Virus record (IMG/VR): IMGVR_UViG_3300037264_002333
Location: 1-42,294 of that record
DNA from: a virus
Length of the DNA stretch: 42,294 bases
Direction: 5' to 3' (one strand)
The notes beneath the pieces are model-generated. The model ran no database searches and was not told where the DNA came from. It was given only the letters and a program-made list of their open reading frames with translations. This document shows, one piece after another, positions 1 through 7,064 of the stretch (positions are counted from its first letter, which is position 1; every line of letters starts with the position of its first letter). A program made the position numbers and the translations under genes.

Positions 1-4
1 CTGA

Positions 5-181
5 ATGAGCCGCGCATCCGAACAGGCTCGCACGTTAGTGGCGGATGTGGCGCGGTACGGCCTCGGCTATGACCGTGAGCGCGTGACCCGGCTCCTGACC
101 AAGCTCGTGGCCGATGTCGAATACCTTGAGGCTGCATTGCGCAGTGTGGAGCGTGACCGTGACCACATCGAAGGGGGCTAA
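5..181 (+). CDS. Small hypothetical protein, 58 aa
   Basis: ATG at 5 opens a 58-residue frame ending in TAA at 179-181, one base before the next start. The product is charged and mostly helical in character (residues 30-58 are rich in Glu, Arg and Leu, a possible short coiled coil). I do not recognise a family. It is the first gene of a tightly packed series of small genes. Its real start could lie upstream of the window, since only four bases precede this ATG. Confidence 0.55.
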   Translation: MSRASEQARTLVADVARYGLGYDRERVTRLLTKLVADVEYLEAALRSVERDRDHIEGG

Positions 182-182
182 A

Positions 183-365
183 GTGAATATCGCCATACTC
201 GTGGTGCTCTCCATCGCGGCGCTCATCGTAGTGCCGCTGGCTGTCATCTGGGCGCTCAATACGTTGTTCGGCCTCGCCATCCCTGTCGCGTTCGACACGT
301 GGCTGGCAGTCGCCATCTTGGCCGCCGTCGTCAGTCCGTCGAGTAGTCGGAAGGCGGCCCGATGA
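183..365 (+). CDS. Small membrane protein with two predicted TM helices, 60 aa
   Basis: GTG at 183 follows the previous stop by one base and is preferred over an upstream start at 114, which would overlap the previous gene by 68 bases. The product has a hydrophobic segment at about residues 2-25 and a second at about 33-50, followed by a short basic tail (SSSRKAAR). It is likely an inner-membrane protein of unknown role. The stop overlaps the next start as ATGA (362-365). Confidence 0.55.
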   Translation: MNIAILVVLSIAALIVVPLAVIWALNTLFGLAIPVAFDTWLAVAILAAVVSPSSSRKAAR

Positions 366-598
366 TGTTCGCTCGCGGGATTGTGGTCGCGGCGGAACCC
401 CGGCGTCGCGCTCTCATCATCCAGACGGGAACGCACAAGGGCTGGCCCACGACCACGACGGTCACGATTGATCGGCGGGCATGGGCGGATGTGCGCGAGA
501 ATCTTGACACCTTGCTCGGCGGGTCCGCCACGGTAAGTGGCGGGCGACTCCTGACCCAACGCGGCGTCTGGCCCCTCGACATGGGAGGTGCCCTGTGA
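362..598 (+). CDS. Hypothetical protein, 78 aa
   Basis: The ATG at 362 overlaps the preceding stop (ATGA), a typical translational-coupling arrangement. The product starts MMFARG and is beta-rich in character, without cysteines or a membrane segment; no family recognised. The stop overlaps the following GTG (595) by four bases. Confidence 0.55.
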   Translation: MMFARGIVVAAEPRRRALIIQTGTHKGWPTTTTVTIDRRAWADVRENLDTLLGGSATVSGGRLLTQRGVWPLDMGGAL

Positions 599-741
599 GG
601 GCACTCGCCAAGTTGCTCCGGCTTCCCAGGTGGTTCTGTCTGCGTGTCGGTCTCTGTCGTATCTGTCGCAGGCGGCGCGTCCTGGATGGTCACACGTTCT
701 GCAATGACTGTCTCACTTCGGCTCTGAGGCTCCTCACATGA
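595..741 (+). CDS. Small zinc-ribbon protein, 48 aa
   Basis: The frame runs from GTG 595 to TGA 739-741. The sequence shows a CRIC motif and, 12 residues later, CNDC, which is a classical CxxC-x12-CxxC treble-clef or zinc-ribbon spacing, in a very basic context (CRRRR). Such mini zinc ribbons in phages can bind nucleic acid or act as protein adaptors; the specific role is unknown. It is coupled to neighbours on both sides by 4-base overlaps. Confidence 0.55.
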   Translation: MRALAKLLRLPRWFCLRVGLCRICRRRRVLDGHTFCNDCLTSALRLLT

Positions 742-896
742 AAGTGCTCCTATACTACAGCATCCTGTATTTGGTGGCGACGGGGGTGGCCTGGGCGGGC
801 GGCTTCACCCTGGGCCGGGCGGCGCTGTTCGGCGCCCTTATCACGGGCGGCATCTGGCTTGAAGGCAGGCGCGTGTGTCTGATGAGCCATCCATGA
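738..896 (+). CDS. Small membrane protein, 52 aa
   Basis: ATG 738 overlaps the stop of the zinc-ribbon gene (ATGA). The product is almost entirely hydrophobic and Gly/Ala-rich between residues 3 and 41, consistent with one or two membrane-spanning helices, and ends in a short basic tail. No family recognised. TGA 894-896 overlaps the next ATG at 893. Confidence 0.55.
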   Translation: MKVLLYYSILYLVATGVAWAGGFTLGRAALFGALITGGIWLEGRRVCLMSHP

Positions 897-1099
897 CAGC
901 CGAAACACAGGCCCTACTCGCGCAAGCGATAATGGCGCTCGACAAGGTTGTGAAGCTGGCCGACGCTACTCCGGCTGACAAGCTCCCGCCTTATCCCTGG
1001 GATGGGGACTTACGCATGGTGCGGGCCTGGGTCTCCCGGCTCTATGTGCAGGCAGGCCGGGTGGCAACCCCTGACGCCGCAAGTACTTCCAGCACTTGA
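893..1099 (+). CDS. Hypothetical protein, 68 aa
   Basis: I prefer ATG 893, which forms an ATGA overlap with the preceding stop; GTG 875 in the same frame would add six residues. The product is a small, mostly helical protein (MTAETQALLAQ...) with a Pro/Trp-rich middle (LPPYPWDG). Function unknown. Its stop codon lies inside the -35 box of the promoter at 1096, so it is the last gene of the leftmost transcription group in this window. Confidence 0.55.
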   Translation: MTAETQALLAQAIMALDKVVKLADATPADKLPPYPWDGDLRMVRAWVSRLYVQAGRVATPDAASTSST

Positions 1100-1123
1100 C
1101 AAAGTAAGGGAGCCCCGTATATT
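1096..1123 (+). promoter_or_regulatory. Sigma70-type promoter TTGACA-N16-TATATT
   Basis: A perfect -35 box TTGACA at 1096-1101 and TATATT at 1118-1123 are separated by 16 bp. Transcription would start near 1130, about 34 bases ahead of the gene at 1164. CTTGACA (1095-1101) is matched by an inverted copy TGTCAAG at 1129-1135, so the promoter is bracketed by an inverted repeat that could bind a dimeric regulator. The same TTGACA-N16-TATATT arrangement recurs at 28429. Confidence 0.7.
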
Positions 1124-1163
1124 TACGGTGTCAAGGCAGTCTCCCTTCACCCTGAGGTTCCCG

Positions 1164-1334
1164 ATGAGAAAGACCTTCGAGCAGTGGATGGCGGCCGTGG
1201 ACGTGACCGTCCAAGCGGCTGTGGGGCTGTCTGTGGCGGACCTGCCGGACGCCCCGTTCATGGACTGGTTCGAGGCTGGGAAGTCTGTGAAGTCGGCCGC
1301 CAGAGCCGTGGTCAACAGTGCCTTGGAGGGCTGA
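1164..1334 (+). CDS. DUF5419-like small phage protein, 56 aa
   Basis: ATG 1164 has a GAGG-like site just upstream and is the first gene after the promoter at 1096. The pattern TFEQWMAAVD followed by GLSVADLPD and a conserved aromatic/Gly/Ala-rich helix (DWFEAGKSVKSAAR) resembles the small helical DUF5419-type proteins found widely in phages. No molecular function is established for that family to my knowledge. The assignment rests on recalled motif pattern, not a search. Confidence 0.6.
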   Translation: MRKTFEQWMAAVDVTVQAAVGLSVADLPDAPFMDWFEAGKSVKSAARAVVNSALEG

Positions 1335-1337
1335 CCC

Positions 1338-1745
1338 ATGACCACCAACATCTTCGACGGCGCGGAAGTCATTTCGAGCTACAGTCGAGCCCAGGCCCTG
1401 GCTGATGGCGTGCTGATGGACGCCCAGGTGGGCGACATCGCGGAGGTGACGCGACAACATGTCGGCACGATGCCGACAGCCATGACCTCGGCGGTGTTCG
1501 GCCTCATCGAGAAGGCTGTGCGGAACCCGAAGGCGTCCAACGATTGGAAGGGCGTCTGGCACGACATCTTGTGGATGTCACAGTTTGCGCGCCGGGCGAG
1601 CGCGCAAGATGGCGGCAGTCCCAAGGGCTTCAAGGTGACGATCACGGGGACGGGTCGCCAGCGGTTGTTCGTCCTGTGGGTGAGTGTCGGGCCGGGCGAT
1701 GCCGGGGGGCCTGTCGTGACCGTGATGACGCGGGAGGATTTGTGA
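1338..1745 (+). CDS. DUF6573-family protein, 135 aa
   Basis: Starts three bases after the previous stop. The N-terminal EVISSYSRAQALADGVL motif, a middle KGVWHDILWMSQFARR helix and a C-terminal VGPGDAGGPVVTVM strand are characteristic of the DUF6573 proteins common in phages and plasmids. Length fits the family. Its role is unknown; in this setting it belongs to an early-type operon of small accessory proteins. The stop overlaps the next GTG start (GTGA). Confidence 0.75.
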   Translation: MTTNIFDGAEVISSYSRAQALADGVLMDAQVGDIAEVTRQHVGTMPTAMTSAVFGLIEKAVRNPKASNDWKGVWHDILWMSQFARRASAQDGGSPKGFKVTITGTGRQRLFVLWVSVGPGDAGGPVVTVMTREDL

Positions 1746-1879
1746 CCGCGACTACTCCCATCACGGGATGCTGCGTGCGGTGCCGTCACAACGCGACGTT
1801 CCACTACGACGCGACTGAGGCGGCGCTCGTGTCCGACTGCTGCACGTGGCCGCTCGCGCCGAGCCCAGGAGAGGAGTGA
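1742..1879 (+). CDS. Cysteine-containing small protein, 45 aa
   Basis: GTG 1742 overlaps the preceding TGA. Cysteines occur as CCVRC near residue 10 and as CC about 20 residues later, a spacing compatible with a small zinc-binding knuckle. The product is otherwise unremarkable and I recognise no family. A further 16-codon frame (1876-1926) sits between this gene and the next and is probably only a coupling artefact. Confidence 0.45.
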   Translation: MTATTPITGCCVRCRHNATFHYDATEAALVSDCCTWPLAPSPGEE

Positions 1880-1922
1880 CCACAGTGACGTGCTATACGC
1901 CGAACAGTGAGGAGGATGACCT

Positions 1923-2180
1923 GTGATGACCGAGCAGTTTAACGCGGTGCGGAATTTCATTCTGACTACCCTGGAGGGCAGCACGGTGCGACGCGAAAGC
2001 GCGGCTAAGGCGTTGGCGCTCCTCGACGATTATGTCCACAAGGTGGAGCGGGAACGCGATGAAGCGCGCCGCAACGTGCTGGCGGTCGCCTCGCTCGCGG
2101 TTGACCCCCTCCGCACCCAGATCGCTGACCTCCAGGCCCGCGTACGGTGGCTGTTTGAAGAAAGGCGGCGTAGTGGCTAA
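1923..2180 (+). CDS. Coiled-coil hypothetical protein, 85 aa
   Basis: The start is GTG 1923 or ATG 1926; a GGAGG site at 1911-1915 serves either. Residues about 25-80 are highly charged with heptad-like leucines and alanines, suggesting a coiled coil. No family recognised. The 3' end overlaps the next gene by eight bases. Confidence 0.55.
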   Translation: MMTEQFNAVRNFILTTLEGSTVRRESAAKALALLDDYVHKVERERDEARRNVLAVASLAVDPLRTQIADLQARVRWLFEERRRSG

Positions 2181-2385
2181 ACATCCTTGGATGCCCTGCG
2201 AGAAATGCGGGAAGCTGACGCCAGCGCCCTACCACATCACGATTGTGGAGGCGCCCGCTGCGCCCGCAGAGCGCGTCTATGCGACGTTGCGCCTGTGCCC
2301 GGCTGATGGGTCTGCGGCGCAGAGCATCCCACTCAGTCGGCGGACGCGAGAGCGCGTCCTGGAGGTGTCGTCACATGGCACGTAA
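2173..2385 (+). CDS. Hypothetical protein with N-terminal CxxC, 70 aa
   Basis: GTG 2173 gives a product starting MAKHPWMPCEKCGKL. The CEKC pair near residue 9 and a later single Cys at about residue 48 (LRLCPADG) could form part of a metal site. No family recognised. The next gene's ATG lies inside its 3' end (overlap of 11 bases), again pointing to coupled translation. Confidence 0.5.
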   Translation: MAKHPWMPCEKCGKLTPAPYHITIVEAPAAPAERVYATLRLCPADGSAAQSIPLSRRTRERVLEVSSHGT

Positions 2386-2647
2386 AGAGACGAATCGTTA
2401 CCAGCACGTCGTCGCACCGCGCACGGCGCCGTTCATTATGCAGGGGGACATCAGAGGCCGACAGCACACACCACACGCGAGCGATTTGATTCTCCAGTTG
2501 GTCCGGCTCCGCGAGCAATTCATGCGCATTGGCATGGTGCAGACGGCACATGCGATGGACGCCCCGCAGTTAAAAGCGGGGTTCGAGTTGGCGGACCACT
2601 ACAGGTTGCTCCAGGAGCAGGAGCGCCGCACGCAGAGGAAGACATGA
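2375..2647 (+). CDS. Hypothetical protein, 90 aa
   Basis: ATG 2375 is preceded by GGAGG (2361-2365). The product has a basic N-terminus and an amphipathic helical C-terminal half (QLVRLREQF, ADHYRLLQEQERR). No recognisable domain. Ends in an ATGA overlap with the following gene. Confidence 0.55.
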   Translation: MARKETNRYQHVVAPRTAPFIMQGDIRGRQHTPHASDLILQLVRLREQFMRIGMVQTAHAMDAPQLKAGFELADHYRLLQEQERRTQRKT

Positions 2648-2814
2648 GCCTTCGGGTAGTCCTCCTCATTGTGGCTGCGGTGGCTGGGGCGATGTTGACC
2701 TGGGCGCTGTGTGCCATTGCCAGTGAGGCCGATGACCGCCTGGCGCAAATGGCGGGTGCGAGCGAACATCCTGAGGAAAGCGAGAGCCCGCGTGCCGAAC
2801 CCACTGGACAGTAA
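2644..2814 (+). CDS. Small membrane-anchored acidic protein, 56 aa
   Basis: ATG 2644 overlaps the previous stop. Residues about 3-25 form one hydrophobic helix resembling a signal anchor (LLIVAAVAGAMLTWALCAIA), followed by an acidic, Pro-containing tail. It could be an inner-membrane protein with a periplasmic or cytoplasmic tail; function unknown. Confidence 0.55.
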   Translation: MSLRVVLLIVAAVAGAMLTWALCAIASEADDRLAQMAGASEHPEESESPRAEPTGQ

Positions 2815-2986
2815 GCAACTCTCCTTGCTGGGGCGCTGGTACAACGCCATCGTCGTGGACTATCGCGTCGCGGCCCGGCGCCACCGTCCCGAACGCGACA
2901 GCCTGGAAAAGTACGCGACTGTCATGGCGAAACGGGCGCAGCGGTATCTCCAGCGAGCCGCGTTATTCGCGGGGCGTCACGAATGA
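2792..2986 (+). CDS. Basic helical hypothetical protein, about 64 aa
   Basis: GTG 2792 would give a 23-base overlap with the preceding gene; an in-frame ATG at 2732 adds 20 basic residues but a much longer overlap, so the start is uncertain. The product is rich in Arg and Lys with Leu/Tyr-containing helices (LGRWYNAIVVDYRVAARRH), suggestive of a small nucleic-acid-binding protein, though no family is recognised. Confidence 0.5.
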   Translation: MPNPLDSKQLSLLGRWYNAIVVDYRVAARRHRPERDSLEKYATVMAKRAQRYLQRAALFAGRHE

Positions 2987-3240
2987 CCCCCTCATCATTC
3001 CGTGAGGAGGTAGCGGCGGCTGAGGGAGACTATGTGCGGCTCCTCACGCTCGTGGGGAAGGCCGACGCCATCTTGACGCTCGTGAATAACACAGAGTGGG
3101 GAGGGAGTGGATGTCGTCGGACGCCCCAGCAGGCGGATGCAGCACGGGTCGCACTGCAACGGTTAGTCTGGGCGACCCATGAGGATTTGCGGAGGCTGGC
3201 TGACCGTATCGCCAACCTCAAGGCGTGTCTCCAACAATAA
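2983..3240 (+). CDS. Hypothetical helical protein, 85 aa
   Basis: ATG 2983 overlaps the previous TGA (ATGA). The product is acidic at the N-terminus and helical throughout, with a Gly/Cys loop (WGGSGCRRT) in the middle. No family recognised. A good ribosome site for the following gene (AAAGGAGGGG) begins directly at its stop. Confidence 0.5.
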   Translation: MTPSSFREEVAAAEGDYVRLLTLVGKADAILTLVNNTEWGGSGCRRTPQQADAARVALQRLVWATHEDLRRLADRIANLKACLQQ

Positions 3241-3253
3241 AAGGAGGGGAGCG

Positions 3254-3472
3254 ATGGTGTGGACACTGGACACGAAGCCTGTGCATCTGGGCGGTGGCAC
3301 TGTGGCGCGAGTGATGCGCGATGGTGAGAAGCTCCAGGTGCAACTGTGGAGCAAGCCAGCGGCTGGCTGGGTGCCTGGGGGAACCACTATCGAGAATCTG
3401 CGGGCTATCGATATGGCCCCACCTGTGAGCCCCGAGTGGCGGGCGCGCCTAGGGATGCCGGAAGAAGACTAG
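3254..3472 (+). CDS. Hypothetical protein, 72 aa
   Basis: ATG 3254 follows a strong AAAGGAGGGG ribosome site. The product begins MVWTLDTKPVHLGGG and looks beta-rich, ending in a short acidic tail (MPEED). No family recognised. Its TAG shares a base with the next GTG start at 3472. Confidence 0.55.
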   Translation: MVWTLDTKPVHLGGGTVARVMRDGEKLQVQLWSKPAAGWVPGGTTIENLRAIDMAPPVSPEWRARLGMPEED

Positions 3473-4425
3473 TGCGCGAACCCTCCCCTGGGACTTTGGA
3501 GGCCCGAGCCTTAGGCTGTCACTGCCCCGTGCCAACCTCGACGGGGCCGTTCCGCGTCAATACCTTGTGCGTCTTCCATGGTGAAGCCCTGAGCCCGCAG
3601 TCCATCAAGGATGGATTACGCGAACAGGCCCGCCACAAGATCACGCAGGACCCGGCCTACACGCAGGGGACCACGCGCCTGCAATATCTGTTCGTACATG
3701 TGCTTTCATCCAGCGACATGGGGCGCGCCGTGGAGATGACGCAAGACGTATTGTGTCTGGTGGCTACACCGCTCCAGGGGACTCCCCAACAGGCGCGGAT
3801 GGTAGTCGAGGGCACGCTTCCATTCGTGACAGAGATGGACTTCTGGGGGAGCCTAGAGCTTATCCTGCGAACGGATATCGGGGCGCTGGTGTCCATCGGC
3901 ATGGATGCTGGAGATGAGCGTGGCACCTACTACAGCCCCGATGACCCGCTGGGGTTCGGGCGAGCCGTGCGGCATACACGCCCGCGCCACCGTTCCGAGC
4001 AGCGCGGCGCGTTGGGCCTCTCCACGACCACCAGGCGCTCGGTGGTATTGCGGTTTATCCTCGACGGGGAACCTGGGCCCGTGGAATGGGCCGCTGTGGA
4101 TGAGGCGCTCGCGGGAATCGGTATCTATCGCACGAGCAGTCGGACGGCAGCGTTGACGGGGAGCCTCATCGAGTGGCGTGTCGAAGCCACCATGACGGCC
4201 ACCACACTGGGCCATGATGATGTCCGTGACAACCTAGAGCGTCGATTGACGGCGGCGATGGGCGTGCGCGTGCGACTGGTGGAATACAGTGTGGTACAGA
4301 ACCATTTGGGACAGCACTGGCACGGGATTGACATGCCGCAACTGCCTGGAGGCCCGCCGCCGCTCCCGACTCTCGGGGAAGTTCGGCTGGCGGTGCAGGA
4401 CGACTTCACTATCTCGTTCGATTAA
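3472..4425 (+). CDS. Unknown protein upstream of the MuF gene, 317 aa
   Basis: GTG 3472 overlaps the previous TAG. Near the N-terminus there is a CHCPVP motif followed by C-x3-G about 20 residues on (LCVFHGEAL), which may bind metal. Residues about 190-317 form an alpha/beta-looking region (RSVVLRFILDGEPGP, then DVRDNLERRLTAAMGVRVRLVEYSVV). It sits where a portal gene is expected in HK97-type head clusters, but it is too short and shows no portal features. I do not recognise the family; a head-associated role is only suggested by position. Confidence 0.6.
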   Translation: MREPSPGTLEARALGCHCPVPTSTGPFRVNTLCVFHGEALSPQSIKDGLREQARHKITQDPAYTQGTTRLQYLFVHVLSSSDMGRAVEMTQDVLCLVATPLQGTPQQARMVVEGTLPFVTEMDFWGSLELILRTDIGALVSIGMDAGDERGTYYSPDDPLGFGRAVRHTRPRHRSEQRGALGLSTTTRRSVVLRFILDGEPGPVEWAAVDEALAGIGIYRTSSRTAALTGSLIEWRVEATMTATTLGHDDVRDNLERRLTAAMGVRVRLVEYSVVQNHLGQHWHGIDMPQLPGGPPPLPTLGEVRLAVQDDFTISFD

Positions 4426-4426
4426 T

Positions 4427-4441
4427 CCCTAGATTCTAGGG
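4427..4441. promoter_or_regulatory. Perfect inverted repeat over the MuF gene ribosome site
   Basis: CCCTAGA and TCTAGGG form perfect 7-nt arms around a single central T, placed directly ahead of ATG 4443. The right arm contains the only purine-rich (AGGGG) sequence that could serve as a ribosome site, so pairing of the arms in RNA or binding of a dimeric protein to DNA could limit expression of the toxin-like head gene. Function is inferred from position only. Confidence 0.4.
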
Positions 4442-4442
4442 G

Positions 4443-7064
4443 ATGCCAACTCCCTCGCTGGCTCCCTACCGTCTGGCCCAGGGGCGCGTCCGCCAACTCA
4501 TGGGGCGTTTGCACGCCACCACGGCCCAAACGATGGCCACAGCCATGCGCGACTTCTCGCAGCGTATTGCGGGGGAGCTTTCCTCAATTGCCAACGCCGA
4601 CATCCTCCGCGCCCGCACAGCGACACAAAACATCATTGCGAAAGCCGCCACCGACCTAGATCGGGCGGTCTCGGCGGCACTGGCCGAGCAGCGGGCGGTC
4701 ACATTTCAGGAAGTCTCCGAGATTATGAAGGGAGCGCAGCTAGAGGCCGCTGCCAGTGTGGGGGTGCGTGGCGCTGTCCTGGGCGCTATCCGTACCCCGC
4801 CCATTGCGATGATGGGCGCCTTCGAGGGGTTGGGTGCCGCCCAAACGTGGCGCACGCTGCTGCAAGCCAATGTGCGACGGACGGCGCTCGAAGCCAATAC
4901 CATTGTGTCGCGGGCCATCCTCGAAGGCATGGGGCCAGTCGAATTGTCGCGCCGGTTGCGGCTCTATGTCACGGGGTCTGAATCGTTCCAGGAGGCATTC
5001 GCCGGGCAGGACAAGGTGGATTTGCGGCGCGTGCCTGCGGCGGTGCGTGGCGCAGCGGGGCAGATGCGTTTCAACGCTGAGCGTATCGCGTTCTCTGAGT
5101 ATCAGAATGCGCGGCACGAAGCGGAGGTCCAAGCCTGGATAGCGGACCCCCTTGTGGGAGCAGTGCAATGGACCCTGAGCCCGAACCGGGGCACGCAGAC
5201 TACGCCGGATGAATGCGACGTGCTGGCCTCGACGGACTTCTACGGCCTGGGCGCTGGGGTCTATCCTGTCGATAAGGTGCCACCTCCGCCTCATCCCTTT
5301 GACCGTTGCGAGCTACTCCCTGTCGTGCGCCCCGTGGGCGACATGGGGAAAAACAAGCCGAGCCCCGCTCGCGCCATTACCGGACACCTGGCCACAATCC
5401 CACGCCGGGAGTTGCTGTCCCCTACGGCAGCCACGCGCATTCAGGATTCCGTGGAGAGCCTCGTGGGGTGGGGCGACGCACAACTTTCTGGGAGCAAGTC
5501 GTTGCGGGCCGCCATTCGCAAGGAGACCTTCTCACCGCCCATTGGGTCCATTGATGAAGTCTCGGGCAAACTCGTGGGGCAGTCGGTCAATGATGTCGAT
5601 GAACTCATTCGACGGGGGCATGCCGTCCAGCCCACATTCGAAGCGGACATCAGGGGCATCGCGAATGAACTCGGCATCCCCCAGGAGAAGGGGCAGCTTT
5701 CTCGTGTCAAGACGCGAGAGAGTGCTTACCGCAAAATCGGAGATCAAGGGCGGCCCGCGAACTCCCTCAACGACTTTTTGGGTGGGCGGTTGCGGGTTGA
5801 CACAGAGGCCGAGGGGGATGCGATTCTGCACAGTTTGGAAGCGCGGGGATATCGCATTCTCGAAGACGATAACTTCATCAAAGAAGTTTCCACGCGGGCG
5901 GGATACCGGGCACGCCACCTGAGCCTCGTGACGCCTGACGGGCGCCTGGGGATTGAGCTACAAGTCATTCCCCGCGAAGTGGCACGGGTGCAGGAGTTGG
6001 CGCACCATTTCTACGATGTCATCCGCAACCCCAAGTCGTCCAAGGCGGCTCGGGACCAAGCGACACGCCTCGCCCAGAGATTGTTTGATGGCGCCTGGGG
6101 GCGATACAAGGTCCGCGTCGGATGGGTGGAGGGGCGACTCGCGCTTTCTGCATCTGATGAGGCGCTGGTCGCTCGCGCCACGAAGCAATGGAACCATTCC
6201 GTGAAGCAATACTGGTCGGTCGCGCGGTCTGACGCACAGAAGCTAGGGATTCCCCTTGACGCCTTGGACGCGCAAGCTGGGAGCGAGAGTCGCAAGAAAC
6301 TTCTCCGTCATTGGATAGACGAAGGGAAGGGGCGACTGGAGCCGGGCTTGGAATGGGATGCCGCAAAGAAGCGATATCTGCGTCAGTCGCCGGAAATGGA
6401 AGCTCTCGACAACGCGGTAAATGGAAGCTGGACCGATCCTGGCCTACTGAAGCCCGATGAGTCCTTCCCGGCGAACTACATCGCCCGCGACTTCTGGGAA
6501 CGCTGGACGAAGAACAGCACCTACGAAGGGGCGCTCGCCCTTAAGGTCGCGGCGAGTGAAGCCTTCGGGACGGACCTGGCTGTCTCGCTCAACAAACACA
6601 AGATCGAGAAATACATCAAGTCGGCCCAGGAAATCCTGGCGCGGTACAAGCTCACAGTGGCGGATGTGGCGACATGGCTGCGCGCTGAGCGCGCTACGAA
6701 TGTCGCTCTCTTGCGCACACTCGGGTACAAAACAATCAAGCTCTATCGCGGCGTCACGTACGAAGTGATGACGGCTGGTGGGAAGGCTCTGCCAGAGGTT
6801 GGCGAGACTAGCACGCTCGCCATGAAAGGTCTCTCTAGCTGGACGACAAACTTTGAAGAAGCCAAGGCGTTTGGTTCCGTGGTCTATGAGGTGGAGGCGC
6901 CTATCGAGAATGTGGTGGCGTCCTACTTGACGCGGTACGAGTTTTACGAACAGGAATTCGTGTTGGCCGGGAAGCCGTTGCGCGGCAAGGTCGTCAGTGT
7001 CTCGAAGCGTGCCAAGGACGCGGAGCTTGCGAAGCAAGCGGCGAAAACAGGGAGTACCCCATGA
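4443..7064 (+). CDS. MuF-type head protein fused to RelA/SpoT-like and ADP-ribosyltransferase domains, 873 aa
   Basis: Three parts are visible. (1) A MuF (Mu gpF / SPP1 gp7-like) head domain, about residues 130-290, with the helix AERIAFSEYQNARHEAE, then W-x-LSPN, DECDVL and the closing HPFDRCELLP. (2) A RelA/SpoT-like nucleotidyltransferase domain, about 400-560: RVKTRESAYRK (R421, K423, K431), NDFLGGRLRV with D444, GYRARH (487-492) and IELQV with E505/Q507, i.e. the Asp and Glu used by (p)ppGpp synthetases are present. (3) A C-terminal ADP-ribosyltransferase of the R-S-E class, about 740-860: LYRG with R769, LSSWTTN (798-803) and YEQEF with E836 and E838. MuF proteins carrying C-terminal toxins are known from temperate phages; the protein may be packaged and delivered with DNA. 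Two enzyme domains in one chain is unusual. The start is preceded by a poorly spaced ribosome site. Confidence 0.88.
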   Translation: MPTPSLAPYRLAQGRVRQLMGRLHATTAQTMATAMRDFSQRIAGELSSIANADILRARTATQNIIAKAATDLDRAVSAALAEQRAVTFQEVSEIMKGAQLEAAASVGVRGAVLGAIRTPPIAMMGAFEGLGAAQTWRTLLQANVRRTALEANTIVSRAILEGMGPVELSRRLRLYVTGSESFQEAFAGQDKVDLRRVPAAVRGAAGQMRFNAERIAFSEYQNARHEAEVQAWIADPLVGAVQWTLSPNRGTQTTPDECDVLASTDFYGLGAGVYPVDKVPPPPHPFDRCELLPVVRPVGDMGKNKPSPARAITGHLATIPRRELLSPTAATRIQDSVESLVGWGDAQLSGSKSLRAAIRKETFSPPIGSIDEVSGKLVGQSVNDVDELIRRGHAVQPTFEADIRGIANELGIPQEKGQLSRVKTRESAYRKIGDQGRPANSLNDFLGGRLRVDTEAEGDAILHSLEARGYRILEDDNFIKEVSTRAGYRARHLSLVTPDGRLGIELQVIPREVARVQELAHHFYDVIRNPKSSKAARDQATRLAQRLFDGAWGRYKVRVGWVEGRLALSASDEALVARATKQWNHSVKQYWSVARSDAQKLGIPLDALDAQAGSESRKKLLRHWIDEGKGRLEPGLEWDAAKKRYLRQSPEMEALDNAVNGSWTDPGLLKPDESFPANYIARDFWERWTKNSTYEGALALKVAASEAFGTDLAVSLNKHKIEKYIKSAQEILARYKLTVADVATWLRAERATNVALLRTLGYKTIKLYRGVTYEVMTAGGKALPEVGETSTLAMKGLSSWTTNFEEAKAFGSVVYEVEAPIENVVASYLTRYEFYEQEFVLAGKPLRGKVVSVSKRAKDAELAKQAAKTGSTP

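Noticed and set aside
1876-1926. 16-codon ORF between two small genes
   Set aside because: Too short to support; probably the spacer with the ribosome site of the next gene.
5803-5831. TTGACA-type promoter inside the MuF gene
   Set aside because: No acceptable -10 box at 16-18 bp and it lies in the middle of the RelA/SpoT-like coding region.
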